64,000 nt of DNA from an uncultured Alphaproteobacteria bacterium (GTDB lineage: Bacteria; Pseudomonadota; Alphaproteobacteria; HIMB59; GCA-002718135): contig CACNHX010000007.1 of assembly GCA_902620425.1 (NCBI GenBank), positions 1-64,000 of the forward strand, given 5' to 3'. Positions 26,728 to 35,411 of this stretch are shown here, piece by piece (the first letter of the stretch is position 1; each line of letters opens with the position of its first letter). The position numbers and the translations under genes were made by a program. Below the pieces are notes generated by a model. It did not search any database, had not been told where the DNA came from, and saw nothing but the letters and a program-made list of their open reading frames with translations.

Positions 26728-27483
26728 ATGGCTGAAGAAAAATTTGAAGAAATGTCTCTAATAGGGCATCTCACCGAGTTACGAAAAAGACTACTATGGA
26801 GTTTTTTATATATTTTATTAATCTTTATTGTTTGTTTTTACTTTGCAGATGAATTATTTGCCTTTTTAGCCAGTCCTCTAGTAGAACTATTTGATAAAGA
26901 TAAAGGTCAAGGTTTTATTTATACAGCTTTACAAGAAGCTTTTTTTACAGAATTAAAAATAGCTTTTTTCTTTGCTTTATTTTTTTCATTCCCATTAATT
27001 GCAATACAAATATGGAGATTTATTGCACCAGGATTATACAAAAAGGAAAAGAGAGCTTTTTTACCCTATTTAGTTGCGACACCAATTTTATTTTTTGCCG
27101 GTGGATCAATGGTTTATTATATTATTGCGCCATTGGCATGGTCTTTTTTCCTATCTTATCAAAACCTTGGCTCTAGTGGGGTTCCTATTCGATTAGAAGC
27201 TAAGATGGGGGAATATTTATCCCTTATGATGCGATTTATTTTTGCTTTTGGTTTAGCATTTCAGCTTCCTGTTGTTTTATCTTTAATGGCAAGAGTAGGG
27301 ATGGTTACTTATGAATCACTTAAAAAATTTAGAAAATATGCAATTGTATTAGCATTTTTATCGGCAGCATTTTTAACTCCACCTGATCCATTTAGTCAAA
27401 TAAGTTTAGCTCTGCCAATTATATTTTTATACGAAGTTTCAATTTATATTGCAAAACTAATACAAAAAAATAAAGATAAGTAA
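26728..27483 (+). CDS. tatC: Sec-independent translocase TatC
   Basis: A 251-residue, six-span membrane protein that receives twin-arginine signal peptides. The start MSLIGHLTELRKRLLWS (9-25), the FxxPLxxxLFD-like loop, the YxFALFFSFPLIAIQIWRFIAPGLYKKEK block and the conserved LSAAFLTPPDPFSQ near residue 217 are all present. Its stop overlaps the serS ATG. Confidence 0.96.
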   Translation: MAEEKFEEMSLIGHLTELRKRLLWSFLYILLIFIVCFYFADELFAFLASPLVELFDKDKGQGFIYTALQEAFFTELKIAFFFALFFSFPLIAIQIWRFIAPGLYKKEKRAFLPYLVATPILFFAGGSMVYYIIAPLAWSFFLSYQNLGSSGVPIRLEAKMGEYLSLMMRFIFAFGLAFQLPVVLSLMARVGMVTYESLKKFRKYAIVLAFLSAAFLTPPDPFSQISLALPIIFLYEVSIYIAKLIQKNKDK

Positions 27484-28745
27484 TGCATAATATTAATTTT
27501 ATCAGAGAAAATCCAACAGAGTTTGATAATTATATGAAACAAAGAGGTGAGCATCCAATATCAAATAAAATATTAGAACTAGATAAAGTTAAAAGAGAAA
27601 CTCAGACTGTTCTTCAGAACCTTTTAGCAGAAAGAAACTCTATTTCTAAAAATATTGGTAAACTTAAAAGTGAAAATAAAGATGCTTCATCAGAAATGAG
27701 TAAAGTTGATGAAATTAAAAATAAAATTAATAATTTAAAGGAACTTGAGACTATTAAAGACGAGGAGCTAAAAACTATTCTCTCTAGACTTCCAAATATA
27801 GCTGATAAGACTGTGCCTATAGGAAGCAATGAAGCAGACAACACAAAATATAGAGAATGGGGTGAAAAACCAGAATTTGATTTTAATCCTAAAACTCATT
27901 TTGAATTAGGGGAAAATTTAGGTTTAATGAATTTTGAAACTGCATCTAAATTATCAGGATCTAGATTTGTTTTATTAAAAAATCAACTTTCTAAGCTGGA
28001 AAGAGCAATAGCAAATTTTATGTTAGATAAGCATACGAATGAAAATGGTTATATTGAATATAATTTACCTTTTTTGGTTAAAGATTCTGCCCTTTTTGGA
28101 ACAGGGCAATTACCTAAATTTGGTGAAGATTTATTTACTGCTGGGGAAGATCATTGGTTAATACCAACTGCTGAAGTTCCTTTAACAAACATGGTTAGAG
28201 AGGAAATACTTAACCAAAATCAATTACCCATGAGAGTAACTTCTTATACCCCATGTTTTAGATCAGAAGCTGGTGCTGCTGGTAAAGATACTCGTGGTAT
28301 GTTAAGACAGCATCAATTTACTAAAGTTGAATTAGTTTCAATAGTAGAGCCACAGCATTCACAAGATGAATTAGAAAGAATGCTTGAAAGCGCTGAGAGT
28401 ATTCTTCAAGATTTAAATATTCATTATAGGATTATGACTTTGTGTACTGGTGATATGGGCTTTTCAGCATCAAAAACATACGATATTGAAGTGTGGCTTC
28501 CAGGTGAAAATACTTATAGAGAAATTTCAAGCTGTTCTAATTGCAATGATTTTCAAGCTAGAAGAATGAATACAAGATATAAATTAGAAAATAAAAATAT
28601 TTTTGTTCATACACTTAATGGATCCGGCTTAGCAGTTGGAAGAACACTAATTGCCATTCTTGAAAATTATCAAATGAAAGATGGAAATATTAAAATTCCA
28701 GAAGTTTTGAAAAAATATTTCAATAATTCTGATACTCTTATCTAG
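27483..28745 (+). CDS. serS: Seryl-tRNA synthetase
   Basis: A 420-residue class II synthetase charging tRNA-Ser (and supplying selenocysteine precursor where used). It has the N-terminal coiled-coil arm (about 25-100), motif 2 in TPCFRSEAGAAGKDTRGMLRQHQF and motif 3 in NGSGLAVGRTLIAILENYQ. TAEVPLTNM is the serine-site signature. Length is standard. It overlaps tatC at its start and pcm at its end by one base each. Confidence 0.97.
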   Translation: MHNINFIRENPTEFDNYMKQRGEHPISNKILELDKVKRETQTVLQNLLAERNSISKNIGKLKSENKDASSEMSKVDEIKNKINNLKELETIKDEELKTILSRLPNIADKTVPIGSNEADNTKYREWGEKPEFDFNPKTHFELGENLGLMNFETASKLSGSRFVLLKNQLSKLERAIANFMLDKHTNENGYIEYNLPFLVKDSALFGTGQLPKFGEDLFTAGEDHWLIPTAEVPLTNMVREEILNQNQLPMRVTSYTPCFRSEAGAAGKDTRGMLRQHQFTKVELVSIVEPQHSQDELERMLESAESILQDLNIHYRIMTLCTGDMGFSASKTYDIEVWLPGENTYREISSCSNCNDFQARRMNTRYKLENKNIFVHTLNGSGLAVGRTLIAILENYQMKDGNIKIPEVLKKYFNNSDTLI

Positions 28746-29371
28746 TGCTTGATGTAAGAAAAATAAGATTAATACTCGAGTTACGAGAGTCAGGTATTAG
28801 CAATGCTGAAGTTCTCTCTGCAATTGAAAAAATTCCTAGAGAAAAGTTTATTAGCGAAGCTTATAGAAATCAAGCTTATGAAAATATAGCTTTACCAATT
28901 GAAAATAATCAAACAATTAGTCAGCCCTACGTTGTAGCAAGGATGACTGAATTACTTGATGTAAAAAATAATCACAAGGTATTAGAAATAGGCACTGGTA
29001 GTGGATATCAGTGTGCAGTATTATCAATCTTGGCAAGGCGTGTATACACTATTGAAAGAATTAAAAATTTACATGAAGGTTCTAATAATATTTTTGAGAA
29101 ATTAAAATTAACTAATATTGTTTCAAAATACGATGATGGTAATAATGGTTGGATTGAACAAATACCTTTTGATAGAATAATATTTACAGCAGCATCAAAA
29201 AAAATAAATAATGAGATTTTTTCTCATATTGAAAATGAAGGAATTATTGTTTGTCCTATTGTTAAAAATAACAAGCAAATACTTGTAAAATATATAAAAC
29301 AAAACAATAAAATTATTTCTGAAGAATATGATGATGTTTTATTTGTTCCAAATCTTCAAGGTGTAGTATAG
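28745..29371 (+). CDS. pcm: Protein-L-isoaspartate O-methyltransferase
   Basis: A 208-residue PCMT that repairs isoaspartyl damage in proteins using SAM. The canonical motif I VLEIGTGSGYQCAVLS, the preceding NQTISQPYVVARMTEL and the helix RVYTIERIKNL are present, unlike the divergent copy at 13565. GTG (28745) is the start, overlapping the serS stop. surE, which often lies between serS and pcm in relatives, is absent. The 3' end overlaps the convergent MATE gene by 16 bases. Confidence 0.94.
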   Translation: MLDVRKIRLILELRESGISNAEVLSAIEKIPREKFISEAYRNQAYENIALPIENNQTISQPYVVARMTELLDVKNNHKVLEIGTGSGYQCAVLSILARRVYTIERIKNLHEGSNNIFEKLKLTNIVSKYDDGNNGWIEQIPFDRIIFTAASKKINNEIFSHIENEGIIVCPIVKNNKQILVKYIKQNNKIISEEYDDVLFVPNLQGVV

Positions 29372-30729
29372 CTGTTTTGAATATTTCGAATTTTATTTGA
29401 AGAATAAAAATAATATAAGATACCAATTATCCAATGAACAAGAGTTAACGCAATAAACATATAGATATAGTTTTCTTCTATAAAATTATTTACAAATAAT
29501 ATTACAATTATAGGCACTAATACAAATCTAATTATGGCCATATACATTACTATTATTGCTTTTTTTAGCCCTTGGAATGAAGCATTAGAAATAAAGAAGA
29601 AAGGAAAAGCAGGAAAACCAAGTGCGTAAATTTTAAGATATATTGATCCATAGTAAATTACTTCTTTATCATCAGTAAATAATCTCATGGAATCTTCTGC
29701 AGTTATAAATAAGATTAATCCTGCTATAGTTAATATTATAACTCCTGTAATCATAGCTTTATTGTAAGTTTCTAAAATTCTTTCATAGTTTTTAGCACCA
29801 AAATTTTGACCAACAATGGCTGTTACTGCTGTACTTAAACCTAATAAGGGTAAGAAAAGCAGTTGTTCATATCTTCCAGCTGAAGAAAAACCAGCAATTG
29901 CATCATTACCAAAACGACTTACAAAAAATAATAATATATATGATCCAAGAGCAATCATCATTAATCCTAATGCTGCTGGAATAGCCTGAAATGAAATTTC
30001 CTTAATTAAACTTAATCTAGGAATTAAATAATTATTTTTAAAATTTTCAAAAATCTCTGTTTTATAAATTTTATATAGTAAATATAAAAGACCAATTATT
30101 TGAGAGAGTATTGTAGCTATTGCTATTCCAGCTATACCCATTGGCGCAAATAATTCAAAATTAATTATCTTTCCTGTAATTAATATTGGATTTAAAATTA
30201 TATTAAGAAAAAAACTAAAAATTAAAACATTCCTATAACTTTTAGTATCTCCTTGAGCTGATAAACATGAATTACATACCATCAGTAAAAGAATTATGAC
30301 TGATCCTAAATAAATTACATTCATATATAATGATGAAAGATTAAGAGTTTTTGGATCATCATTTATAGATTCTAAAATTATGTTTCCATAATAAAGTCCA
30401 AAAATAGTTATAACTAAGCCTACTAAAATTGTTACGACAAAAGATTGTGAAAATGCATGACTTGCTTTTTTAATATTTTTTTCTCCTAAAGAATTAGCAA
30501 CATTACTTGTTGTAGCTATGCTCAGCCCTATCCCCAGAGCAATGATTATAAAATATACAGGAAATGTTTGACCAATAGCTGCTAAAGCTGTTTCTGAAAT
30601 CATTCTACCTGCAAAGATTGTATCAACTAAAGAATAAAGATTATTAAATATAGTTCCAATTGAGGCTGGCAAAGCAATTTTTATAAATAGCTTATAGATA
30701 TCTTCGTTAAGTAAATTAATTTTTTTCAT
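29356..30729 (-). CDS. MATE-family efflux transporter
   Basis: A 457-residue transporter with about twelve membrane spans arranged as two homologous halves. The N-terminal FIKIALPASIGTIFNNLYSLVDTIFAGRMI and the second-half start FQAIPAALGLMMIALGSYILLFFV are typical of the NorM/DinF-like branch. MATE proteins export cationic drugs or metabolites with Na+ or H+. It starts two bases after rlmJ on the same strand; the functional link is not obvious. Confidence 0.93.
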   Translation of the reverse strand: MKKINLLNEDIYKLFIKIALPASIGTIFNNLYSLVDTIFAGRMISETALAAIGQTFPVYFIIIALGIGLSIATTSNVANSLGEKNIKKASHAFSQSFVVTILVGLVITIFGLYYGNIILESINDDPKTLNLSSLYMNVIYLGSVIILLLMVCNSCLSAQGDTKSYRNVLIFSFFLNIILNPILITGKIINFELFAPMGIAGIAIATILSQIIGLLYLLYKIYKTEIFENFKNNYLIPRLSLIKEISFQAIPAALGLMMIALGSYILLFFVSRFGNDAIAGFSSAGRYEQLLFLPLLGLSTAVTAIVGQNFGAKNYERILETYNKAMITGVIILTIAGLILFITAEDSMRLFTDDKEVIYYGSIYLKIYALGFPAFPFFFISNASFQGLKKAIIVMYMAIIRFVLVPIIVILFVNNFIEENYIYMFIALTLVHWIIGILYYFYSSNKIRNIQNSYTTP

Positions 30730-30731
30730 AT

Positions 30732-31562
30732 TTATAAATATCTTAATTTAAACCTGGTACTATTTTCCTCTTGTTTTAAAATATTTTGAATTTCGTGTAT
30801 TGCCTCTTTGAGGTTTTTCATTATAGATCTATTCGAAAAATTTATTAATAATAAGCCACTTCCTTGCATTCCAACATTGTCTCCATATTTCATAATAGGC
30901 ACTTCAACATTGATAATATTACTTATACCTTTTTTTCTAATATTCTGAATAAAGGAGTCATTTTCCAAAATATTCAAAACTGGATACCATATGATGATTT
31001 TGGATTTTGAGAATAAATTATCAATATTATTTAGTATCTTCTCTACTTTTTCAAAATCATCCTTTATTTCATATGACGGATCTATAAATACAAAATAATT
31101 CTTCTCTTTATTAACTTTATTAAAAATAAAATTAAATCCATCAGCATTTAAAATTTTAATATTGGTATATTTGTTTAAGTTTTTTTTTAATAATTCATAT
31201 TCGTTCTTGTGTAGTTCACAAAAAAATAATTTATCTTTTACATTAGCTACGGATGAAATAAATATAGGTGATCCAGGATAAAAATTATTTTTTCCAGTAA
31301 TTTTAGAAATAGTTGAAAGATAATTTTTAATTAAAATATTATTACCTTTGTAATTTTGTATCTTTTTAATTCCTTCTTTATACTCTTTATTCTTATCCAT
31401 GTACTTTGATATATATTTATAAATTCCATTACCAGAATGAGTATCAATATAACTTATTGAATTATTTACTTTTTTTTCAAGATTATATAAGTAAAGCATA
31501 ATAATGTGTTTCATAACATCTGCATGATTTCCAGCATGATATCCGTGTTTATAGCTAAGCAT
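30732..31562 (-). CDS. rlmJ: 23S rRNA (adenine-2030-N6)-methyltransferase RlmJ
   Basis: A 276-residue SAM-dependent methyltransferase. The N-terminal LSYKHGYHAGNHADVMKH (2-19) is the RlmJ hallmark; THSGNGIY (41-48) is the SAM site; the catalytic (D/N)PP(Y/F) motif appears as DPSY (161-164), a Pro-to-Ser change from the common DPPY. It methylates A2030 of 23S rRNA in E. coli. It reads divergently from cspA. Assignment is secure from the N-terminal motif. Confidence 0.93.
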   Translation of the reverse strand: MLSYKHGYHAGNHADVMKHIIMLYLYNLEKKVNNSISYIDTHSGNGIYKYISKYMDKNKEYKEGIKKIQNYKGNNILIKNYLSTISKITGKNNFYPGSPIFISSVANVKDKLFFCELHKNEYELLKKNLNKYTNIKILNADGFNFIFNKVNKEKNYFVFIDPSYEIKDDFEKVEKILNNIDNLFSKSKIIIWYPVLNILENDSFIQNIRKKGISNIINVEVPIMKYGDNVGMQGSGLLLINFSNRSIMKNLKEAIHEIQNILKQEENSTRFKLRYL

Positions 31563-31689
31563 AAAAATAAAAAAAAATTGTTGAAATTAATTTCTTATTA
31601 GTTATTTAAAGTATTAAATTAATCAATATACAATATTTATATAAGTTAAATAAATTTAATCCCCCAATAATAAATAAGGAGAATATAAT

Positions 31690-31893
31690 ATGCCAAGTGG
31701 TAAAATTAAATGGTTTAATCCGACCAAAGGTTATGGATTTATAGAAAATGATGATGGAGGAAAAGATGTTTTTCTTCATGTTTCAGCTTTAGAAGCTGCT
31801 GGTATTGATACTTTAGAAGAAGGTATGCCAGTTGAATTTGAAATCGGTGAAAACCGTGGAAAAGAAAACGCTATTAATATTAAGAAAAAATAA
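31690..31893 (+). CDS. Cold-shock protein
   Basis: A 67-residue cold-shock domain protein. RNP1 is KGYGFIEN (13-20) and RNP2 is VFLHVS (27-32), on a five-strand barrel that binds single-stranded RNA and acts as RNA chaperone. AAGGAG lies nine bases before the ATG. Bases 31563-31689 upstream hold its promoter and leader; I see no convincing thermosensor fold there. Three further genes follow closely on the same strand. Confidence 0.96.
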   Translation: MPSGKIKWFNPTKGYGFIENDDGGKDVFLHVSALEAAGIDTLEEGMPVEFEIGENRGKENAINIKKK

Positions 31894-31900
31894 TATTTAA

Positions 31901-32128
31901 TTGAATTCAAACAAACTTTTAGAATGGATCGGCGTAACAACAGCCATCCTTTATTCCCTACTAGTTGCATTTAACATTGGATTAGAATTTATTGGTTTTT
32001 CATTATTATTGCTATCAGCATTATTAATTGGAGTCTGGGCCTATAAATTAAAACACAATGGGATATTGTTTTTACAATTCTTCTACGCTGGTGCAGGTAT
32101 TATAGGAATGTATAGATGGTTTGGATAA
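31901..32128 (+). CDS. Small membrane protein, PnuC-like fragment
   Basis: A 75-residue, very hydrophobic protein with about three membrane segments (roughly 8-27, 29-47, 53-70). The pattern LLEWIGVTTAILYSLLVAFNIG and the ending LQFFYAGAGIIGMYRWFG recall part of the PnuC nicotinamide-riboside transporter family, where WxxWR-type ends occur, but it is far shorter than PnuC (near 200). It starts at TTG seven bases after the cold-shock gene and overlaps the EF-hand gene by 13 bases. Function unknown. Confidence 0.6.
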   Translation: MNSNKLLEWIGVTTAILYSLLVAFNIGLEFIGFSLLLLSALLIGVWAYKLKHNGILFLQFFYAGAGIIGMYRWFG

Positions 32129-32364
32129 AAATATTTTTTACATTTTTATTTTTACATTCTTCTATAGCATATTCTGCTGAATTAAATGAAGAAGAAGAAA
32201 TGTACTTTAATTTTGTTGATTTAAATAATGATGGAGTTATTTCTTATGAAGAGATTGAGCAATCATTAAATCTACTCTTTCAAATTATAGATCTGAATCA
32301 AGATAATAAAATTTCTCAAAAAGAGATAAATGAATTAAAAGGTATAATTGAATCTTTAAAATGA
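32116..32364 (+). CDS. Exported two-EF-hand protein
   Basis: An 82-residue protein with a signal peptide (hydrophobic 4-19, likely cleavage near A21) and two calcium-binding EF-hand loops: D35-L-N-N-D-G-V-I-S-Y-E-E46 and D59-L-N-Q-D-N-K-I-S-Q-K-E70. Each has Asp/Asn at 1, 3 and 5 and Glu at 12. It would be a soluble periplasmic Ca2+-binding peptide. It overlaps the small membrane protein before it and the DjlA-like gene after it. No known partner; function unknown. Confidence 0.8.
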   Translation: MVWIKIFFTFLFLHSSIAYSAELNEEEEMYFNFVDLNNDGVISYEEIEQSLNLLFQIIDLNQDNKISQKEINELKGIIESLK

Positions 32365-33104
32365 GTATTTGGGGAAGAGTTATAGGCGGAGCAGCAGGAT
32401 TTGCTTTAGGCGGACCTATAGGGGCTATATTAGGTGTAATGGCTGGTGGTGCTTTTGACAGAAGATCTAAATCAAAATCATCATTTAATTTCAATCGAAT
32501 AAATAATAATCAAAAACAACAAATTTTTACATTAAGTTTTATTATTCTAGCTGCAAAATTAGCTAAATCAGATGGTATTGTATCAGATGATGAAATCAGA
32601 GCATTTAAAGAAAAATTTAAAGTTCCAAAATCTGAAATTCCTAAAGTTGCAAAAATATTTAATGAGGCAAAAAAAGATACGTATGGCTATAAACAAATAG
32701 CAAATCAAGTAGGAGATTTATTTTCAGCTAATAAAATTTTATTGGAAGAATTATTAAATAATTTATTTTATATTGCTGCATCTGATGGAAAGGTATCTAT
32801 TAGTGAAATAGATTTTTTAAGATCAATTTCTAAATCATTTAAATTTAGTGAAAAAGATTTCCAAAGAATTTTCCAATCAAATTTAAAAAACAGTGAATCT
32901 GACCCTTACAAAATATTGGGTGTGAATAGATCGTCCACTGATAATGAGATAAGAAAAAAATGGATAAAATTAAATAAAGAACATCACCCAGATAATTTAA
33001 TTGCCAAAGGTATGCCAAAAGAATTTATTAAACAATCTAATAAAGAGTTAGCAGCTATAAATATTGCTTACGATAAAATTAAAGAAATTAGAGGAATTTC
33101 TTGA
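32361..33104 (+). CDS. DjlA-like co-chaperone (TerB plus J domain)
   Basis: A 247-residue protein with three parts: a Gly-rich hydrophobic N-terminus (WGRVIGGAAGFALGGPIG, 3-20) that may insert in the membrane, a TerB-like helical domain (about 55-170, with KSDGIVSDDEIRAFKEKF), and a C-terminal J domain (180-247) with the HPD tripeptide in KEHHPDNL that activates DnaK. This layout matches DjlA of proteobacteria. It overlaps the EF-hand gene and the next gene by four bases each, so all four genes from cspA likely form one unit. Confidence 0.9.
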   Translation: MSIWGRVIGGAAGFALGGPIGAILGVMAGGAFDRRSKSKSSFNFNRINNNQKQQIFTLSFIILAAKLAKSDGIVSDDEIRAFKEKFKVPKSEIPKVAKIFNEAKKDTYGYKQIANQVGDLFSANKILLEELLNNLFYIAASDGKVSISEIDFLRSISKSFKFSEKDFQRIFQSNLKNSESDPYKILGVNRSSTDNEIRKKWIKLNKEHHPDNLIAKGMPKEFIKQSNKELAAINIAYDKIKEIRGIS

Positions 33105-34072
33105 TACCTAAAGATTTATCTGTCGATAATATTAGTAAAATTTATAAAAAAATTAGACCATTTATTAATAAAACTCCTTTTTTGAAATGTTCTGATGATA
33201 TTGATAATTTTTTTTCTACTAATTTATTTTTTAAATGTGAATTTTTACAAAAATCTGGTTCATTTAAGGCAAGAGGTGCTATTAATAATATAATTTCTCA
33301 AGATCAGAATAAATTTAACAAAGGAATTACAGCAGTTAGTGCTGGAAATCATGCAATCGCTGCTTCATTTGTGGCCAATCAATTCAAATTGAAAAATAAA
33401 ATTTTCTTATACGAAAGTGCAAATAAATATAGAGTTCAAACTTGTAAAAATTATGGTGCTAACATTATCTTTACAAATCCAAAACAAGCTTTTCTTGATG
33501 CTGAAAATGCTAAAAATGAAGGTTACTATTTTATTCATCCTTTTGACGGCCCATTGACATTACAGGGTAGTGCTACCTTGGGATTAGAAATTGTAGAATA
33601 TTTAAAATCAATTAATACTAAAATTGACAATTTATTAATTTCAGTTGGAGGAGGGGGATTAATAAGTGGTGTTTCATCGTATGTAAAACAATTTTATCCT
33701 AAGATTAAAATTATTGGGGTTGAGCCTGAAAATGCTAATGGTTTAAATCAAAGTTTTAGAGCTAACAAACCACTAAATAATGTTAAAGTTAATAGTATTG
33801 CTGACAGTCTTTCAGCACCTTTACATATGCAATATTCTTTTGATGTAGCAAAAGAAGTAATTGATGAAATGGTAAGTGTTTCTGATGATCAAATGAAAGA
33901 ATTTATGGTCTTTTGTTATAAAAAATTTAAGTTATTCCTTGAACCCGCATGTGTTGCTGGACTTGCTGCCTTAAAGTATAAAATCAATAATGAGCTTATT
34001 GGTAAAAATACAATGGTGATATTGTGTGGCTCAAATATTGATAAAAAAACTTGGTTAGATTTAACTAATTAA
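33101..34072 (+). CDS. PLP-dependent threonine/serine dehydratase-like enzyme
   Basis: A 323-residue fold-type II PLP enzyme. The PLP lysine is K56 in KSGSFKARGA, the phosphate loop is GGGGLISG (about 188-195), and SAGNHAIAASFVA is the substrate loop. There is no C-terminal ACT domain, so it resembles catabolic threonine dehydratase, serine racemase or threo-3-hydroxyaspartate ammonia-lyase rather than biosynthetic IlvA. The start is TTG 33101, overlapping the djlA-like stop (TTGA). Its end overlaps convergent anmK by four bases. Confidence 0.85.
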   Translation: MIPKDLSVDNISKIYKKIRPFINKTPFLKCSDDIDNFFSTNLFFKCEFLQKSGSFKARGAINNIISQDQNKFNKGITAVSAGNHAIAASFVANQFKLKNKIFLYESANKYRVQTCKNYGANIIFTNPKQAFLDAENAKNEGYYFIHPFDGPLTLQGSATLGLEIVEYLKSINTKIDNLLISVGGGGLISGVSSYVKQFYPKIKIIGVEPENANGLNQSFRANKPLNNVKVNSIADSLSAPLHMQYSFDVAKEVIDEMVSVSDDQMKEFMVFCYKKFKLFLEPACVAGLAALKYKINNELIGKNTMVILCGSNIDKKTWLDLTN

Positions 34073-35175
34073 TCTGGAAAATATAAAATACCACCACTTA
34101 AATTTTTTTTTACACCTGTAGTATTTTTATTACTTATTTCTAAATTTCTAAATGATCTCATGCCAATATATGCAAACATTTGAGCTTCTACTAAATCACC
34201 ATTTATTTTATATTTATCAATAAGTTCGATTTTTTTATTTAGTTTATTCATTAATATTTCTCTGAGTAATTTATTTTTTCTTCCTCCTCCAGTAAGTAAA
34301 ATTCTGTCAATCTTAAATTTTTTATTTTTTAATAATTCTTTAAATCCAATATAAGTCATGTAGTTAGCAGTCATTAGCGCATCATATTTGTTCAATTTTT
34401 TAAGCTTATTAAAATAATTTCTAAAATAATTTCTATCTAATGATTTTGGGAACTTTTTCTTAAAGAATTTATCCTTTTTGAATTTTTCGATTAATTTATT
34501 ATTAATTTTTCCTTTTCTTGCATAATTTCCATCTTTATCAAATTTTTTTTTAAAAAAATAATTACAAAGATCATCGCTTAAGCAATTTGCAGGCCCTATA
34601 TCTGATGATAATAATTTTCTTGAAACTACAGTTGAAAAATTTGCTATACCTCCAAGGTTTACTATAATCGCTTTTTCTTTAAATTTTTGAATTAAAAACT
34701 TATGATAATATGATCCAATTGGTGCTCCCTGACCGCCATTTTTAATATCATTATCTCTTAAATTACTTATAGTTTTAACTTTAAGATTTTTTGCAATTTT
34801 GTTTCCATTTCCTAATTGTATAGATATTTTATTTGATGGGTCGTGGTAAACAGTCTGCCCACTAATTGATATTAAATCGATATTTTTTTTATTAATTTTT
34901 TTTTGTTTCAGAAATAAAATTATTTTTTTTTCTAAAATATCTGTAACGAACTTATCTTTTTTTAAAAAATACTCTTTAATTTTATTATTAGCTTTTGGTT
35001 TATTTATTATTAGATTATTTATAGTATTTTGATAATTTTTATTAAATTTATATGATTTTTCACATTTAATTTTTACAAAGTCAGTCCCATTTGTATTAAT
35101 CAAACTGATATCAACGCCATCCATTGATGTGCCTGTCATAACTCCTAAGACATTAAGTTTTGAATTTTTACTCAT
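34069..35175 (-). CDS. anmK: Anhydro-N-acetylmuramic acid kinase
   Basis: A 368-residue sugar kinase of the ASKHA fold that converts 1,6-anhydro-MurNAc to MurNAc-6-phosphate in peptidoglycan recycling. Motifs are LGVMTGTSMDGVDISL (10-25), ISGQTVYHDP (104-113), VNLGGIANFS (171-180), SDIGPANCL and the C-terminal LLTGGGRKNKLL. Length is standard. The enzyme is present although nagZ, which acts earlier in recycling, is not at its usual place after argS. Very Lys- and Asn-rich, like the rest of this AT-rich genome. Confidence 0.94.
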   Translation of the reverse strand: MSKNSKLNVLGVMTGTSMDGVDISLINTNGTDFVKIKCEKSYKFNKNYQNTINNLIINKPKANNKIKEYFLKKDKFVTDILEKKIILFLKQKKINKKNIDLISISGQTVYHDPSNKISIQLGNGNKIAKNLKVKTISNLRDNDIKNGGQGAPIGSYYHKFLIQKFKEKAIIVNLGGIANFSTVVSRKLLSSDIGPANCLSDDLCNYFFKKKFDKDGNYARKGKINNKLIEKFKKDKFFKKKFPKSLDRNYFRNYFNKLKKLNKYDALMTANYMTYIGFKELLKNKKFKIDRILLTGGGRKNKLLREILMNKLNKKIELIDKYKINGDLVEAQMFAYIGMRSFRNLEISNKNTTGVKKNLSGGILYFPD

Positions 35176-35260
35176 TTTTTATCAAATTTAATTTTGCACA
35201 TTTTATTAACAAACATATCAACAAAAAAAGATTATTTACTTTTAAAAATACATTTTTTTA

Positions 35261-35289
35261 TTGATTGATAAATAACAAATAGATAAATT
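35261..35289 (+). promoter_or_regulatory. Putative promoter of the candidate sRNA
   Basis: TTGATT (35261-35266), 17 bases, TAAATT (35284-35289). The -10 is identical to that of the umuDC promoter. The predicted start (35296-35297) coincides with the first base of the first hairpin, which supports an independent transcript. Confidence 0.5.
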
Positions 35290-35295
35290 ATTTTT

Positions 35296-35411
35296 AATTA
35301 TTACACGCAAAGGTAATAATCAATTTAATAAAAGGAAACGATTATTAAATTGTATCGGGAGGAAATGCACGATACACAAAAGGGACCTAGCTTGCTGGGT
35401 CCTTTTTTTTT
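35296..35411 (+). ncRNA. Candidate structured small RNA with four hairpins
   Basis: Four hairpins follow one another almost without spacers. HP1: 35297-35304 with 35313-35320 (8 bp, loop ACGCAAAG). HP2: 35321-35331 with 35342-35352 (11 bp, loop AAGGAAACGA). HP3: 35353-35357 with 35370-35374 (5-7 bp depending on which pairs HP2 keeps, loop GGAGGAAATGCA). HP4: a terminator at 35381-35411. HP2 and HP3 loops carry GGA, as in RNAs that bind CsrA/RsmA-type proteins or mimic ribosome-binding sites. It has its own promoter and terminator and encodes no plausible protein. I do not recognise it as 4.5S, 6S, tmRNA or RNase P RNA. The structure is read directly; function is unknown. Confidence 0.72.
35381..35411 (+). 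terminator. Intrinsic terminator of the candidate sRNA
   Basis: GGACC (35383-35387) pairs with GGTCC (35398-35402); the stem can continue through a T-G wobble and AGC/GCT toward a small TT loop. A run of nine T (35403-35411) follows. It lies 45 bases before the deaminase start, so it could also act as an attenuator. Confidence 0.9.

Noticed and set aside
35296-35411. Possibility that this RNA is 4.5S, 6S, tmRNA or RNase P RNA
   Set aside because: It lacks the GGAAGGAAGCA-type SRP apical loop, the long central bubble of 6S, and is too short for tmRNA or RNase P RNA.
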